64,000 nucleotides of DNA from DUZB01 sp963747555 (GCA_963747555.1 CAVVFZ010000020.1:1-64000), one strand, 5' to 3'. Positions 49,379 to 58,306 are shown, numbered from the stretch's first letter. The notes: generated from the sequence alone by a model not told the origin. A program made the numbers and translations.

Positions 49379-52114
49379 ATGATTGGAATCACATCGTATG
49401 GCGGTTATATCCCAAGACTCAGGCTCAACCGCATGAGCATTTTTCAAAATATGGGCTGGTTCGCCCCGGCCATCGTCATGGTCGCCCAGGGCGAGCGTTC
49501 CTTTTGCAACTGGGATGAGGACACCCTGACCATGGCGGTGGAAGCTTCCCGTGATTGTCTCAGGGGAATGGACAAGTCGAATGTGGACGCCCACTACCTT
49601 TGTTCCACAACCCTTCCCTTCGCGGATCGTTCCTGCGCGGGCGTCGTAAAGACGGCCCTGAATCTGCCGGACAACCTGGCGACCGCGGATTTTACCACCT
49701 CTCTCAAATGTGGAACAAGCGCCCTCATCAGCGCTTTAGAGGCGGTGAAAGGCGGCGAACGACGGAAGATCCTGGTAACGGCTTCCGACAAGCGGGAAGC
49801 GAGGGCCGCCTATTTTTATGAGATGTGGTTCGGAGATGGGGCCGCATCACTCCTTGTGGGAGATCAGAATGTGATCGCCGAGTTCAAGGGAAGCTATTCC
49901 GTTGCCCACGATTTTGTGGATCACTATCGCGGTTCTCAGAACAAATACGACTACATGTGGGAAGAGCGCTGGGTTCGGGATATGGGATATTCCAAAATTA
50001 TCCCCGAGGCGGTGGAAGGCCTTTTCAAGAAGCTTTCCATCACCATGGAGGATGTGGACACGCTGGTATTCCCCTGTTTTTTCAAGGCTGAACACTGGAA
50101 GATCGCCCAAAAACTGAAGGCGCCCGCGGAAAAGGTGGTGGACAACCTGCACGAGGTCTGTGGGGAAACCGGGGCGGCCCATCCGTTTGTCATGCTCGTT
50201 TCGGCCCTTGAAAAGGCCAAACCGGGAGACCGGATCCTCCTTGCGGGTTTTGGGCAGGGATGTGATGCCCTTTATTTCCAGGTAACGGACCATGTGAAAA
50301 ATCTGTCCGACCGTGTGGGGATTCGCGGGAGCCTTGAAAACAAAAAAATAGTAGACAACTATCCGAAGTTTTTAAAATTCAGAGATCTGATCGAAACGGA
50401 GATGGGCATTCGGGCCGAGGCGCCCACCCAGGCGGCCATGACGGTCCTCTGGAGAAAACGGAAGATGTTGACCGGTCTGATCGGCGGCAGATGCACGGAA
50501 TGCGGAACCCCCCAATTTCCCAAAATGGATATCTGTGTCAATCCGGACTGCAACCGGTTTTACACCCAGGAAGACTATCCGTTTGCTGACGAACCGGCGT
50601 TCATCAAGAGTTTTACCGGAGATCTTCTGGCGGTTTCCGTCGATCCCCCGGCCGTCTATGGGATGATCCAGTTTGAAAAGGGGGGTCGTTTCATGGCTGA
50701 TTTCACGGACTGTGAACTGGGCGAAGTGCGGGTGGGGCAGCAGGTGTCTCTGGTGTTCCGGAGAAGGTTTGTGGACAAGGAGAGGGGATTCAGCGGATAT
50801 TTCTGGAAGGCTATTCCCATTCCGGGGACCACTCCGGAGGTAGAAGAGAAGGATGGCATCCGTTTCGATGGAAGGGTTGCGGTAGTAACCGGCGCCGGTG
50901 CCGGTCTGGGCCGCATTTACGCCCTTGAACTGGCCAGGCGTGGCGCCAAGGTGGTGGTGAACGATCTGGGAGGTGCAAGGGACGGGGCCGGGAAAGGTTC
51001 CAGCACGCCCGCCGATGAGGTAGTGGAGGAGATCAGAAAGGTTGGCGGCGAGGCTGTGGCCAATTACGACTCGGTGGCAACTCCCGAGGGAGGGCAGGCC
51101 ATTGTGGATGCGGCTTTGGAGGCCTTTGGAAGGCTGGATATCGTGGTCAACAACGCGGGGATACTGAGGGACCGGACCCTGGTCAAGATGGAACCGGAAA
51201 ACTGGGATGCGGTTATGGATGTTCATCTCAAAGGGGCCTACAATGTCACCCGGCCGGCCTTTATGCAGATGCGGGAAAACCGTTTTGGCCGCATCGTATT
51301 CACCACCTCCGCCGCCGGGCTCTACGGGAATTTTGGTCAGACCAACTATTCGGCCGCCAAGGTGGGCCTCATCGGATTCATGAACACCCTGAAACTGGAA
51401 GGGGACAAACACAACATCAAGGTCAACACGGTGGCGCCCGTGGCCGCAACAAGACTCACGGAGGATATCTTGCCTCCGGACCTCTTGAAGAAGTTGAAAC
51501 CGGAATTCGTGGCGCCTCTTGTCCTCTATCTTTGCTCCGAGCAGTGCACGGATACGGGCCTGGTCTTGAATGCGGGAATGGGATACTTCAATCGGGCGGC
51601 CATCGTTACGGGTCCCGGCGCCGTGGTGGGGGATGAAAAAACGGCGCCGACCCTGGAAGAGATTCACAAGAACTGGGAAGCTATAAACCATCTGGAGAAC
51701 GCCCGGGAATTTCCAAACGCCACCGCCGCCTTTGGCCCCATGCTGGACGCCTTCAGCCCCAAGAAAAAAGAAGCGGGCGGAAGTGTAGAATCGGGGCTCA
51801 CGGTGAAAAAAATATTCGAAGGATTGCCCGATGCCTTCCAGACCGATAAATCCGCAGGGGTGAACGTGGTCTTTCAATTTAACATTTCCGGCCCCGAGGG
51901 AGGGGAATGGAATGCCGCGATCAGGGACGGAAAATGCACCGTGGCCCAAGGGACCCACAATGCTCCCACCACGACGATTAAGATGGGGGATGACGATTTT
52001 GTGAATCTCATCACCGGAAAGCTGAACGCCATGTCGGCCTTTACCTCCGGGAAGATCCGCATTGAAGGGGATCTCATGAAATCCCAGCTTATCGAAAAGC
52101 TTTTTAAGTTCTGA
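49379..52114 (+). CDS. HMG-CoA-synthase-like - DUF35 - SDR - SCP2 fusion protein
   Basis: 911 residues, four parts in one frame. Residues 1-350 form an HMG-CoA-synthase/thiolase-like fold with predicted nucleophile Cys111 (T-T-S-L-K-C-G-T-S-A) and I-T-S-Y-G-G-Y-I-P. Residues about 365-480 are a DUF35 rubredoxin-like zinc ribbon (C-T-E-C-G and C-V-N-P-D-C) plus OB fold. Residues 490-790 form an SDR with T-G-A-G-A-G-L-G and N-Y-S-A-A-K, and 806-911 an SCP2 domain. The SDR-SCP2 half is a close paralogue of that in the preceding gene. AGGAGG precedes ATG 49379, 16 bases after the upstream stop. DUF35 proteins scaffold thiolase and HMG-CoA-synthase complexes; here the scaffold is built in. Reaction may be C-C bond forming or breaking on a CoA ester (inference). 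Confidence 0.88.
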   Translation: MIGITSYGGYIPRLRLNRMSIFQNMGWFAPAIVMVAQGERSFCNWDEDTLTMAVEASRDCLRGMDKSNVDAHYLCSTTLPFADRSCAGVVKTALNLPDNLATADFTTSLKCGTSALISALEAVKGGERRKILVTASDKREARAAYFYEMWFGDGAASLLVGDQNVIAEFKGSYSVAHDFVDHYRGSQNKYDYMWEERWVRDMGYSKIIPEAVEGLFKKLSITMEDVDTLVFPCFFKAEHWKIAQKLKAPAEKVVDNLHEVCGETGAAHPFVMLVSALEKAKPGDRILLAGFGQGCDALYFQVTDHVKNLSDRVGIRGSLENKKIVDNYPKFLKFRDLIETEMGIRAEAPTQAAMTVLWRKRKMLTGLIGGRCTECGTPQFPKMDICVNPDCNRFYTQEDYPFADEPAFIKSFTGDLLAVSVDPPAVYGMIQFEKGGRFMADFTDCELGEVRVGQQVSLVFRRRFVDKERGFSGYFWKAIPIPGTTPEVEEKDGIRFDGRVAVVTGAGAGLGRIYALELARRGAKVVVNDLGGARDGAGKGSSTPADEVVEEIRKVGGEAVANYDSVATPEGGQAIVDAALEAFGRLDIVVNNAGILRDRTLVKMEPENWDAVMDVHLKGAYNVTRPAFMQMRENRFGRIVFTTSAAGLYGNFGQTNYSAAKVGLIGFMNTLKLEGDKHNIKVNTVAPVAATRLTEDILPPDLLKKLKPEFVAPLVLYLCSEQCTDTGLVLNAGMGYFNRAAIVTGPGAVVGDEKTAPTLEEIHKNWEAINHLENAREFPNATAAFGPMLDAFSPKKKEAGGSVESGLTVKKIFEGLPDAFQTDKSAGVNVVFQFNISGPEGGEWNAAIRDGKCTVAQGTHNAPTTTIKMGDDDFVNLITGKLNAMSAFTSGKIRIEGDLMKSQLIEKLFKF

Positions 52115-52139
52115 TGAATCAGGAATAGGAGAACGGATT

Positions 52140-53351
52140 ATGGCTACAGGAATCAAAGACAAGGTCGCAATCATCGGCATGGGCTGCACCCGTTTCGGCG
52201 AGCGGTGGGACGTTGGCGCTGAAGAATTGATGGTGGAGGCGTTTTCCGAATGTCTACAGGACGCCGGGATCGAAAAGAATGAAATTGAAGCAGCCTGGCT
52301 GGGCACCTGCATCGAAGAAGTGAATGTGGGAAAGAGCGCCCTGCCTCTTTCCACTACGTTGAGACTCCCTTTTATCCCCGTAACAAGGGTGGAAAATTTC
52401 TGCGCGAGCGGGACGGAAGCGTTTCGAGGAGCGGTCTATGCCGTTGCTTCGGGGGCCTGCGATGTGGCCCTGGCCCTTGGGGTGGAAAAACTCAAAGACT
52501 CCGGATACGGCGGTTTGCCAAATCCCGGGTCCAACTGGGGGTCCCTGAGCTGGCTCTGGTGGCCCAATGTGACGGCGCCTGGCGCCTTTGCCCAATTGGC
52601 CAGCGCCTATGCCGCGAAATACCGTATCACGGATGAGGATTTAAAACGGGCCATTGCCCACGTGTCCGTCAAAAGCCATGCCAACGGCGTTCTGAATCCC
52701 AAGGCCCATTTGAGAAAAATCGTAACAGAAGACCAGGTCATGGGAGCCCCCATTATTGCACACCCCTTGGGTCTTTTCGATTGCTGCGGTGTAAGCGACG
52801 GTTCAGCCTGCGCCATTGTGACCACGGTGGAGAACGCCAAAGCCATGGGAAAGAAAGACTTCATTACCGTCAAATCGCTTCAGCTTGCCTTGAGCAGCGG
52901 GGAGGAAATGGGGTATAATAAATGGGATGGAGATCACTTCATGACCACGGACAAGTGCAGCGTAAAGGCCTACAAAGAGGCTGGGATCACGAATCCGAGG
53001 GAGGAAATCAGCATGATGGAGGTCCATGACTGTTTTTCCATCACCGAGCTTGTGACCTATGAGGACCTGCATATTTCGGAGCGGGGCCAGGCCGTGAAGG
53101 ATGCCATGGACGGGTTCTACGATCTGAAGGGAGGGGGCGTGCCCTGCCAGGTGGATGGCGGATTAAAATGTTTTGGCCATCCGATCGGAGCTTCGGGCCT
53201 GCGCATGCTGTACGAGATGTATCTGCAGTTTCATGGCCGGGCCGGGGAAAGGCAGATCGAAAATCCCAGATTCGGACTAACCCACAACCTGGGTGGGGTG
53301 CCGTATATGAATGTGTGCAGTATTTCCATTGTGGGCAGATACGAGAATTGA
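52140..53351 (+). CDS. SCP2-type thiolase
   Basis: 403 residues. Thiolase-family features: I-I-G-M-G-C-T-R-F-G, nucleophile Cys in V-E-N-F-C-A-S-G-T-E-A, H-D-C-F-S-I-T-E-L in the position of the second active site, and C-F-G-H-P-I-G-A-S-G near the end. Such thiolases pair with a DUF35 protein, as BbsB with BbsA in anaerobic toluene degradation; here the DUF35 domain of the upstream fusion is the likely partner. It would cleave a 3-oxoacyl-CoA, or act as an aldolase as Ltp2-type proteins do in steroid side-chain breakdown. Starts 25 bases after the fusion gene. Confidence 0.92.
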   Translation: MATGIKDKVAIIGMGCTRFGERWDVGAEELMVEAFSECLQDAGIEKNEIEAAWLGTCIEEVNVGKSALPLSTTLRLPFIPVTRVENFCASGTEAFRGAVYAVASGACDVALALGVEKLKDSGYGGLPNPGSNWGSLSWLWWPNVTAPGAFAQLASAYAAKYRITDEDLKRAIAHVSVKSHANGVLNPKAHLRKIVTEDQVMGAPIIAHPLGLFDCCGVSDGSACAIVTTVENAKAMGKKDFITVKSLQLALSSGEEMGYNKWDGDHFMTTDKCSVKAYKEAGITNPREEISMMEVHDCFSITELVTYEDLHISERGQAVKDAMDGFYDLKGGGVPCQVDGGLKCFGHPIGASGLRMLYEMYLQFHGRAGERQIENPRFGLTHNLGGVPYMNVCSISIVGRYEN

Positions 53352-53436
53352 ACCTTTTGTCAAAGTACAAATTTAAACTATTCGTTTGATTCGTTCAATT
53401 CGTGGTCAAAGTGGTTTTGATGTGAAGGGATGGCCT

Positions 53437-53769
53437 ATGCTTGAAATCAAGCCCATCATGAATTCATCCGCGGAGGATATCCTTTCCTTCAAGACCTGCT
53501 GCGGTCTCAATGCCTGGGACCAGAACCTTGAGATCCAGGTGAAGAATATTGGATACAGGACGGTTTTTGTCCCAAGCCATTTTGATCTTGAAGGGGAGGC
53601 GGGCACAAGGCGGGTGGCCAATCTGATGCCCAACGGGGAGCAGCGGATCGAGCCGGGCCGGTTTCTCTCCTTTTATTGTTTTATGGAAGAACAAGTGTGG
53701 AAGAGGGCCGTGCGGATTGTTTTCTATGATCGTGATGGAAACAGGTATCCGGTGGAAATCAACAGATGA
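53437..53769 (+). CDS. Small protein of unknown function in the thiolase operon
   Basis: 110 residues, soluble, beta-rich pattern (L-E-I-Q-V-K-N-I-G-Y-R-T-V-F-V-P ... V-R-I-V-F-Y-D-R-D-G-N-R-Y), with a C-C pair (K-T-C-C-G). GAAGGGA lies before ATG 53437; the frame upstream is probably untranslated. No family recognised. Position after the thiolase suggests an accessory subunit, but this is inference only. Confidence 0.6.
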   Translation: MLEIKPIMNSSAEDILSFKTCCGLNAWDQNLEIQVKNIGYRTVFVPSHFDLEGEAGTRRVANLMPNGEQRIEPGRFLSFYCFMEEQVWKRAVRIVFYDRDGNRYPVEINR

Positions 53770-53800
53770 GAGCCGACTTGTGATTCAATGCGATGGAAGA

Positions 53801-54424
53801 TTAACCGCCCGCTTGTCCCGTTGTCGGGGCTTCGCTCAAGACGCTAAGAACGCGAAGAGACAAGTTTTTTTATCGAATCGGAACGGACGATTCGATAAAG
53901 CAATCAGAGCTTTTTGTGGTTCCTATGAATGACATCGAAGAAATAGGAAGGAACATCGTCCACTGTTCAATTAAGGTGCACAAAGCACTTGGTCCGGGGC
54001 TGCTGGAATCGGTCTATCAGCAATGCCTGGCCTATGAACTTGAAAAAGTAGGATTAACAGTTGCATGTGAAGTTCCTATACCAGTGAAATACGAAAAAGT
54101 CAGTATCGACCTGGGCTTTCGGATCGATATGATGGTGGATAATGTAGTGGTCATAGAAAACAAGACCGTTGACGGCCTCCTTCCGATCCACCAGGCTCAA
54201 CTTCTTACTTATCTTAAACTTACCAATCTTCAATTAGGATTTCTTCTGAACTGGAATGTTGTAGTAATGAAAGATGGTATCAAGCGCATGGTAAACAATC
54301 TCAAACGATAGCCACCCCAAGGCTTGCCTTTTCCTGATCGGTTTCACCCCGATCCGGAAAACCCCAAAACCCTTAGCGTCTTGGCGCCTTAGTTTATCCC
54401 GTTGTCTATTTAACGGGGCGGTTT
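53801..54424 (+). mobile_element. Full-length GxxExxY-carrying repeat element (copy A)
   Basis: Left end 53801-53924: TTAACCGCCCGCTTGTCCCG, CTTCGCTCAAGACGC, and a hairpin TATCGAATCG-GAACGGA-CGATTCGATA. Then the GxxExxY gene. Right end 54311-54424: CCTGATCGGTTTCACCCCGA..., CCCTTAGCGTCTTGGCGCC, and hairpin CCCGTT...AACGGG. Both ends recur without the gene at 60332-60610, 60642-60914, 61681-61899 and, inverted, 46632-46843 and 46873-47133. No transposase or target-site duplication was identified. Confidence 0.65.
53925..54311 (+). CDS. GxxExxY-family PD-(D/E)XK-like protein
   Basis: 128 residues with the name-giving motif G-L-L-E-S-V-Y, and a PD-(D/E)XK-like core R-I-D-M-M-V-D ... V-I-E-N-K-T-V followed by A-Q-L-L-T-Y-L. 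The family (TIGR04256) has no established function; a nuclease-type fold is predicted. ATG 53925 is preferred over GTG 53916. It lies inside a repeat element and interrupts the thiolase-acyl-CoA-dehydrogenase gene order, so it is probably a passenger, not part of the pathway. Confidence 0.88.
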   Translation: MNDIEEIGRNIVHCSIKVHKALGPGLLESVYQQCLAYELEKVGLTVACEVPIPVKYEKVSIDLGFRIDMMVDNVVVIENKTVDGLLPIHQAQLLTYLKLTNLQLGFLLNWNVVVMKDGIKRMVNNLKR

Positions 54425-54497
54425 ACCCAGTTAGATCCGTTTTTGCTTCTATTTAACCGGGGTTCAATTTAATTTTTTTTGTACGAGGAGTGAAAAG

Positions 54498-55640
54498 ATG
54501 GAGATTATTCAGTACACCGAAGAACACCGCATATTCAGAGAAGCTGTCAGAAGGTTTTTTGAAAAGGAGGTCACCCCGCACATTGAAGAGTGGGAGGAGG
54601 CGGGCATTGTTCCGAAAAGCGCCTGGAAAAAGATGGGAGAGCAGGGATTTTTATGTATGGACATCCCCGAAGAATACGGTGGCGCGGGGGCTGATTTTCT
54701 CTATAGCATCATTCTTACCGAAGAACTGGTGAAGACCGGCTGTAACGGTCTGGCCGCACCTCTGCACAGCGATATCGTGGTTCCGTATATCTCAGCCTAT
54801 GCCCCTGAGGAACTGAAGAGAAAATACCTGCCAGGGTGTGTGTCGGGGGATATCATCACGGCCGTGGCCATGACCGAGCCCAATACGGGGAGCGACCTGG
54901 CGGCCATTCGAACGACGGCGGTGGAGGACGGGGACGAGGTGGTGCTCAACGGTCAGAAGACTTTCATCAGCAACGGTATCAATTGTGATCTCCTGGTCCT
55001 GGCGGCAAAGGATCCGGCGGTTGAAAATTCCTATCAGGCCATCGATCTCTACCTGGTGGAAGCCGGCACTCCGGGGTTTGAAAAGGGAAAACGGATCAGA
55101 AAAGTCGGGTGGCACTCGCAGGACACGGCGGAACTGTTTTTCAGTGACTGCAGGATCCCAAAGACCAACCGTCTCGGCAAAAAGGGAGACGGATTCCTCA
55201 TGCTGATGCAGAAGCTCCAGCAGGAACGACTCATGTGCTGCTCCATGGCCCAGACGGCCGCGGAGCGGATGCTGGAGATGACCATCCCCTATTGTAAGGA
55301 GAGAACCGCCTTCGGTCGTCCCATTTCAAAATTTCAAAACAGCCAGTTCCGGATCGTGGAGATGGCGACGGAAATCAAATTAGGCCGTACCTTTCTGGAT
55401 AAACTGGTCATGGACCACATGGAAGGGAAGAATATCGTCGTGGAGGTTTCCATGGGCAAATACTGGATCGCGGAGATGGCCATGAGGGTCGCCGATGGAT
55501 GCGTGCAGCTTCACGGCGGATACGGCTACTGCGAGGAATACCCCATTGCGAGGGCCTGGAGGGACACGCGCGTCATGTCTATATTTGCCGGAACCAGCGA
55601 GATCATGAAAGGGATCGCGGCCAAATTCATGGGGTTGTAG
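54498..55640 (+). CDS. Acyl-CoA dehydrogenase, long-chain/aryl type
   Basis: 380 residues. Motifs: A-M-T-E-P-N-T-G-S-D-L, F-I-S-N-G, R-T-A-F-G-R-P, Q-L-H-G-G-Y-G-Y and catalytic-loop I-F-A-G-T-S-E-I-M. In this last motif the Glu seen as Y-E-G in butyryl enzymes is replaced by F-A-G, so the catalytic base must lie elsewhere, as in long-chain and isovaleryl types. GAGGAG lies before the ATG. It would perform the first oxidation of the spiral and was probably once directly downstream of the small gene at 53437. Confidence 0.92.
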   Translation: MEIIQYTEEHRIFREAVRRFFEKEVTPHIEEWEEAGIVPKSAWKKMGEQGFLCMDIPEEYGGAGADFLYSIILTEELVKTGCNGLAAPLHSDIVVPYISAYAPEELKRKYLPGCVSGDIITAVAMTEPNTGSDLAAIRTTAVEDGDEVVLNGQKTFISNGINCDLLVLAAKDPAVENSYQAIDLYLVEAGTPGFEKGKRIRKVGWHSQDTAELFFSDCRIPKTNRLGKKGDGFLMLMQKLQQERLMCCSMAQTAAERMLEMTIPYCKERTAFGRPISKFQNSQFRIVEMATEIKLGRTFLDKLVMDHMEGKNIVVEVSMGKYWIAEMAMRVADGCVQLHGGYGYCEEYPIARAWRDTRVMSIFAGTSEIMKGIAAKFMGL

Positions 55641-56004
55641 GGCGAGACCGAACATGGAGTTTGAAAACGTCTACAGACTGGTTTTGTTGTTAATGCCGTG
55701 CTTTGAGCTTCTGTTGAGCGCTCTTGAAAAGCCGGGAAGGTGATCCATTAAAAAACGGACCCGGGAGCCCTGAGATGTCGTTTAACAGGAAGTCCTTGAC
55801 AATCTCGAGAGTGAGCCCCATTATTCAGCGAAGATCACTAATTGACGGCAATCGACCATAAGCCGTTGTTGTCCAAGTAAAAATTATCCATCCACCATGC
55901 AACCCCGCGGCCGGAGCTGGGCCTGCACCGCTATGGATACTTTTTCTCTGTGAACTCCGTGCCTCGAACGAAGTGGGTGGTGAAAATCCAAGACAAGGGC
56001 TGAT
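55641..56004. other. Gap between acyl-CoA dehydrogenase and nucleotidyltransferase genes
   Basis: 364 bases without a gene. It holds a fragment resembling the scattered GTGAACTCCGTGCCTCGAACGAAG-type phrases seen elsewhere downstream, and no terminator or promoter I would defend. Confidence 0.4.
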
Positions 56005-56502
56005 ATGGCCATGTTTTATCTCGATCTTTTTACCGCGCTGGAAGAACATAAAGTCCGTTACGTGTTAGTCGGGGGCCTTGCCATGAACTTGCATGGGGTC
56101 CCTCGCATGACCATGGATATTGATCTTGTCATTGCCCTGGACGAAAAGAACCTGAAAGGTTTCATCGAGGCTGCCAACGATCTTCAATTGCAGCCGATCT
56201 TGCCGATAGCCCTCGACGATTTGCTGGATCCGGGAAAGCGTGGCTTTTGGGCAAGGAATCGTAACATGATTGCCTTCGCTCTTCGGCCACTCCGGGAAGA
56301 CGGACCTACGGTCGATATTTTGATTGCCCCCCCTGTAGATATCGAAAGAACCTTGGGCAGGGCTGTATCTCGTGATTTGGGTTCCACCAGGGTTGCTCTT
56401 GCCTGTATAGAAGACATGATCCTGTTAAAAGAAAAGACCGGCAGGGCACAGGATGAAGCGGACATTGTTCATCTTCGTCGGTTAATCGGCGGAAAGGTCT
56501 AA
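56005..56502 (+). CDS. Nucleotidyltransferase-fold (AbiEii/MNT-like) protein
   Basis: 165 residues. The nucleotidyltransferase core is seen as V-L-V-G-G-L-A-M-N-L-H-G ... T-M-D-I-D-L-V, with a later acidic strand T-V-D-I-L-I. Such proteins are toxins or antitoxins of nucleotidyltransferase modules. A small gene follows after 2 bases. Which member is toxic cannot be told. Confidence 0.82.
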   Translation: MAMFYLDLFTALEEHKVRYVLVGGLAMNLHGVPRMTMDIDLVIALDEKNLKGFIEAANDLQLQPILPIALDDLLDPGKRGFWARNRNMIAFALRPLREDGPTVDILIAPPVDIERTLGRAVSRDLGSTRVALACIEDMILLKEKTGRAQDEADIVHLRRLIGGKV

Positions 56503-56504
56503 AA

Positions 56505-56702
56505 ATGGTGCTGCAGCCAAAGGAAAAGGGCGGATTTTCTTATTGTGTCAGCGATGATCAACTCGTTTCATTTCAAAAGCTCAGTCCTTTGCAGAGACTT
56601 GAATGGGCGGATCAGGCCCGCCGCTTTACCCTGCTGGCGCGCACCCCAGAAACCGCCCAACGTCAGGAGCGGTTGCGACAGGGAAAGACTATCGTAGAGT
56701 AA
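56505..56702 (+). CDS. Small partner of the nucleotidyltransferase gene
   Basis: 65 residues, basic and helical at the C-terminus (L-Q-R-L-E-W-A-D-Q-A-R-R-F). Its tight spacing to the nucleotidyltransferase and small size suggest the second member of a toxin-antitoxin pair. I do not recognise a family. Confidence 0.65.
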   Translation: MVLQPKEKGGFSYCVSDDQLVSFQKLSPLQRLEWADQARRFTLLARTPETAQRQERLRQGKTIVE

Positions 56703-56973
56703 GAATCTAAAACGGCAGCCACCCGAAGGCGTTGTCTTTTCATACGAAATAGTGAAGTTACCCCTCAAAACAAAGATTACCGCTGTACTTCCTGAATTTA
56801 AGAGCTCCTTTTCTCCGGAAACCGTCTCCTTTCCAGTGAAGAACCACACGTGTCTGTGGTCTCGATGCCTTTGTGGTGAAAAACAATTTCTTTCTCAACT
56901 ACGGGCTTGAGAAACAAACCGGTAAATGTTACGTTGGAGCCACTCGAATCGGATCGCAAAACGCAAACCCTAA

Positions 56974-58039
56974 ATGGTAGAAGAATACATGAACAACACA
57001 CACCCAACAGATATGCAAGCCCAGTCCTATGACCCATACGAAGACGAAATTGAACTTATGGACTACCTGAAAGTTCTATGGAAATGGAAATACCTTATCC
57101 TGATCGGGACGTTGGTTTGCGTCGTGGCCGCAGCCGTGATCAGCCTCAATATGACAAAGGTTTATGGAATCACAACCGTCCTTCAACCCGGGATGCTGAA
57201 GGTAACAAATGATGGAAAAACCGTTTATATCGATTCACCCGAGAATATCAAGGCGGTGATCGAAACGGGGGCATTAAACGGAGCAGTTCTTAAAGATATC
57301 AAATTTCCCAATAAAGAAGAGGAGCCAACGTCCGTCGAGTTTAAAGTAACGATTCCAAAAGGTACAAATGCAGTGGAAGTCTTGTACGAAACTCCATACG
57401 TAGACATAGGAATGCAGATACATGAAGAACGTGAATCGTGCCCTGTTGAAACGATATGGGAAATTGGTCGAATATTACGGCAAAAATCAAGACATGGAGA
57501 TCGCCCAGAGGATGTCAATGATCGATGACCTAAAGGCCGTTCTTGACGCTGCAAAAAAAGAAATCTTTATCGTTAACAAAACATTAGATGAATTGGAGAC
57601 AGAAATTAGACTGGTAAAGGAAAACACATCTTCATTAATAAAGCAAAGGGACAAATTCGTTTCAAATGAGGCGGATACGAGGAATATCCTTTCGGCTATT
57701 CTCTTTACCAATACCATTCAGCAGAATATGGCACTCGACAAGACTTACAGGGATGATCTGGGTGCGCAGCGGTCACGGAAAGAAAATTTATTACTCAAAC
57801 TGGAGACAACACAAAACAAAATCAAGAGTCTTCTAACGGAAATACGGGACCTTGAATTCAGAAAGGAAGGAATCCAAAACATCCTGATCATCAAACCCCC
57901 AAAGGCAAGTCGCTCTCCCGTAAAACCCAAGACCCGTCTCAACGTGATGTTAGCCGGGGTAGTGGGGTTGTTCCTGACCGTTTTTCTGGCTTTCTTCGTG
58001 GAATATATCTCCAAACACAAAAGCAGCGAAGAGAGTTGA
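56974..58039 (+). CDS. Wzz-type polysaccharide chain-length/co-polymerase protein (one frameshift)
   Basis: About 355 residues. N-terminal Wzz domain: D-E-I-E-L-M-D-Y-L-K-V-L-W-K-W-K and TM1 (Y-L-I-L-I-G-T-L-V-C-V-V-A-A). A central helical periplasmic coiled coil (about 140-290) and a C-terminal P-P-K-A-S-R-S-P-V-K-P proline-rich motif plus TM2 follow. One extra base near 57420 shifts the frame; Y-V-D-I-G-M-Q-I then continues as M-K-N-V-N-R-A-L-L-K. No kinase domain. It controls surface-glycan chain length at the inner membrane. Start could be 56989. Confidence 0.82.
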
Positions 58040-58306
58040 TCTTTTTATTTCAACTCGCTGAAACCCCTGCCCGCGCCGTGGTTTTGGAAGATTGTACTGG
58101 TGCGCATCTGTGGTGGATACGATTTTTTCGCCGTTGAATTTTACTGTTCGATCCATAATGATCAGGAGAAACGGCCTTAGCAGGCGGGTCCGCGCCAAAA
58201 GAACTTTACGACTTCAAAATTTTGGCAATCTGCATTAACATAGAATTATTCATGTACCAGCATTACTGGTCCAGAAACAACCTCACCTATTACAGCGGAG
58301 GGAACT

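Noticed and set aside
50372..52354. 660-codon open frame on the minus strand
   Set aside because: It is exactly antisense to the SDR-SCP2 fusion and thiolase start, whose motifs are certain; the antisense protein has no recognisable motif and arises from codon bias.
47206..55640. Assignment as the toluene-specific bbs operon
   Set aside because: No benzylsuccinate synthase, CoA-transferase (BbsEF) or BbsH hydratase is present and the fusions differ; only family-level resemblance is claimed.
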